35,780 nucleotides of DNA from Bacteroidales bacterium (GTDB lineage Bacteria > Bacteroidota > Bacteroidia > Bacteroidales > Muribaculaceae). Where the stretch lies: positions 1 to 35,780 of the forward strand of contig CAAGJW010000004.1 in the NCBI GenBank assembly GCA_900770215.1, given 5' to 3'. The position numbers and the translations under genes are program-made. The notes below the pieces were generated by a model that did not search any database, was not told the DNA's origin, and saw only the letters and a program-made list of their open reading frames with translations. Below are positions 34,810 through 35,780 of the stretch, piece by piece. Numbering within the stretch: position 1 is the first letter of the stretch; every line of letters starts with the position of its first letter.

Positions 34810-35014
34810 AACCCTTGCGGAGCTGGAAACGCCATTGTGCCCACGATGAGAGGCCCAGCTGCATATACAACTTACTATACCGAATTCTGCGGCAAAAGTT
34901 TTGGTGGTGCGCAATGACGACGTCGGGTCATCATCATGTGTAAATTCCTGCCTCCGTTCCGCTCTGTGGTGTTGCGATTCTTTTAGGATTGAGAAATTAT
35001 TATTTGAGTTGTTT

Positions 35015-35780
35015 TCAGCGCTTGTCGATGTTGATGCGCTTGTTGATGAGCTCGCCGTCATGGGTGATGCCCTCGATGGTGAGCGTGTAGGCGGTGGCGC
35101 TGTTGTCGCTGGTGTAGAAGCTGAAGCTTGAGTGCCCTGCGCGGTCGGTGGCGAGGCACGGCGCCCAGTAGAGGGTTGCTCTCAGGTCTACGCCGTCACC
35201 GTAGGCAGCCTGTGCGGGCGTGTAGGCCGGCGAGTAGAACTCGGCGGGCAGCTGGTAGCCCTCGGCAGTGAACAGGTGCAGGCCCAGGTCGTCTTGCACC
35301 CCCTTCATCTTCTCGGTGCCGTCCTTGGTCTTTATCATCACGATGCCGCCAGCTGTGCCGCGACGGCCAAACACGGTAGCCATGCCAGGCGGAATGTAGT
35401 ACACCATTTTTATGGTGCTCAGTGGGTAGGAATCTTCTATTTCCTTTATCACATTTTCATTTTCAGCTCTCATCTTGGTGTATTCTTCAATTGTCATCGA
35501 CATACCTGCGGTCATGGCGTAGTATTGTGTTCTTTGTTCACGGGTATAGACGGGGTCGGGGTTTTCGTCAAACATGGTCTTCATGGTCTCGAAGTAGGTG
35601 CCGTCGATGAAGAAGCCCACGGCTTGCAGCCCGCCGCGCATCAAGTAGGCCTGCCCGTTTTTCACGATGATGCCGGGCATGCGCCGCAGCACGTCTTCGA
35701 GCGAGGAGATGCCCTTGCGCTCGATCTCCTCGTAGTCGAACGTGCGCGGCGACCATATCTCGAAGATGTCCTCGGGCACG
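35015..35780 (-). CDS. TonB-dependent-receptor plug-domain protein, C-terminal part
   Basis: About 254 residues of a larger protein that enters from beyond the window end; the GTG at 35777-35779 is internal. A plug-like domain comes first: ISSLEDVLRRMPGIIV, MRGGLQAVGFFIDG, and the closing GRRGTAGGIVMIKTKDG. The end (LRATLYWAPCLATDRAG, then FSFYTSDNSATAYTLTIEGIT) resembles the C-terminal beta-sandwich of the large Bacteroidetes proteins that combine macroglobulin-like (MG2) repeats with a plug but no beta-barrel. There is no barrel C-terminus. Such proteins are probably periplasmic or outer-membrane associated; their function is poorly known. Confidence 0.75.
   Translation of the reverse strand, partial: VPEDIFEIWSPRTFDYEEIERKGISSLEDVLRRMPGIIVKNGQAYLMRGGLQAVGFFIDGTYFETMKTMFDENPDPVYTREQRTQYYAMTAGMSMTIEEYTKMRAENENVIKEIEDSYPLSTIKMVYYIPPGMATVFGRRGTAGGIVMIKTKDGTEKMKGVQDDLGLHLFTAEGYQLPAEFYSPAYTPAQAAYGDGVDLRATLYWAPCLATDRAGHSSFSFYTSDNSATAYTLTIEGITHDGELINKRINIDKR

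Overview
The window looks like the chromosome of a G+C-rich member of the order Bacteroidales, most likely Muribaculaceae or a Prevotella-like relative. The support is consistent. Promoters fit the Bacteroidetes pattern (TTG, about 19-20 nt, TAnnTTTG), the clearest being in front of tRNA-Leu, and start codons lack obvious Shine-Dalgarno sequences. There are lipobox proteins, a FadL/OmpP1 porin, a TonB-plug protein, GLUG-repeat and M6-protease secreted proteins, C-terminal dockerin-like or Por-type sorting tails, and a Bacteroidetes-type arginine cluster. Species-level assignment is not possible from the sequence alone.

Layout. 1-1850: the 3' end of a dps gene runs convergently into oxyR across a terminator; a small lipoprotein gene lies upstream of oxyR on the same strand. 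2045-8295: a complete type I restriction-modification operon (hsdM-hsdS-hsdR, minus strand). Its hsdS has A+T-rich recognition domains, and a pair of direct-repeated inverted repeats lies between hsdS and hsdR. 8492-8573: tRNA-Leu(CAG) with its own promoter and terminator. 8736-10046: FadL-family outer-membrane protein. 10379-12770: a tandem duplication of about 0.7 kb has copied a tiny Thr-rich lipoprotein gene and the 3' end of a membrane-anchored AraC-type regulator, leaving one broken lipoprotein copy and one regulator stump; the intact regulator follows. 13148-19267: a 2039-residue secreted GLUG-repeat protein.

19406-24067: arginine biosynthesis on the minus strand, argR, a GNAT-ArgG fusion, argC and argD. 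ArgD and ArgC make acyl-ornithine from acyl-glutamyl phosphate, ArgG makes argininosuccinate, and the fused GNAT domain may supply the acyl-glutamate that starts the pathway. ArgR should repress the set. 24068-25515 is a 1.4-kb stretch without convincing genes. It holds the argR promoter and two minus-strand promoter/terminator pairs that could make short non-coding RNAs. 25516-30039: two tandem paralogous secreted M6 metalloproteases with dockerin-like tails, each ending in a strong terminator. 30136-31530: RsmF/NSUN-type rRNA cytosine methyltransferase. 31687-33642: gyrB with a structured leader. 33840-34810: a non-coding repeat array (two direct units of about 330 bp plus an inverted partial copy). 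35015-35780: the C-terminal part of a TonB-plug-domain protein that runs off the window.

The most unusual items are the GNAT-ArgG fusion, the segmental duplication around the AraC regulator, the candidate RNAs in the argR-protease gap, the repeat array upstream of gyrB and the repeat pair inside the hsd operon. I found no CRISPR array, no prophage and no intact insertion sequence.
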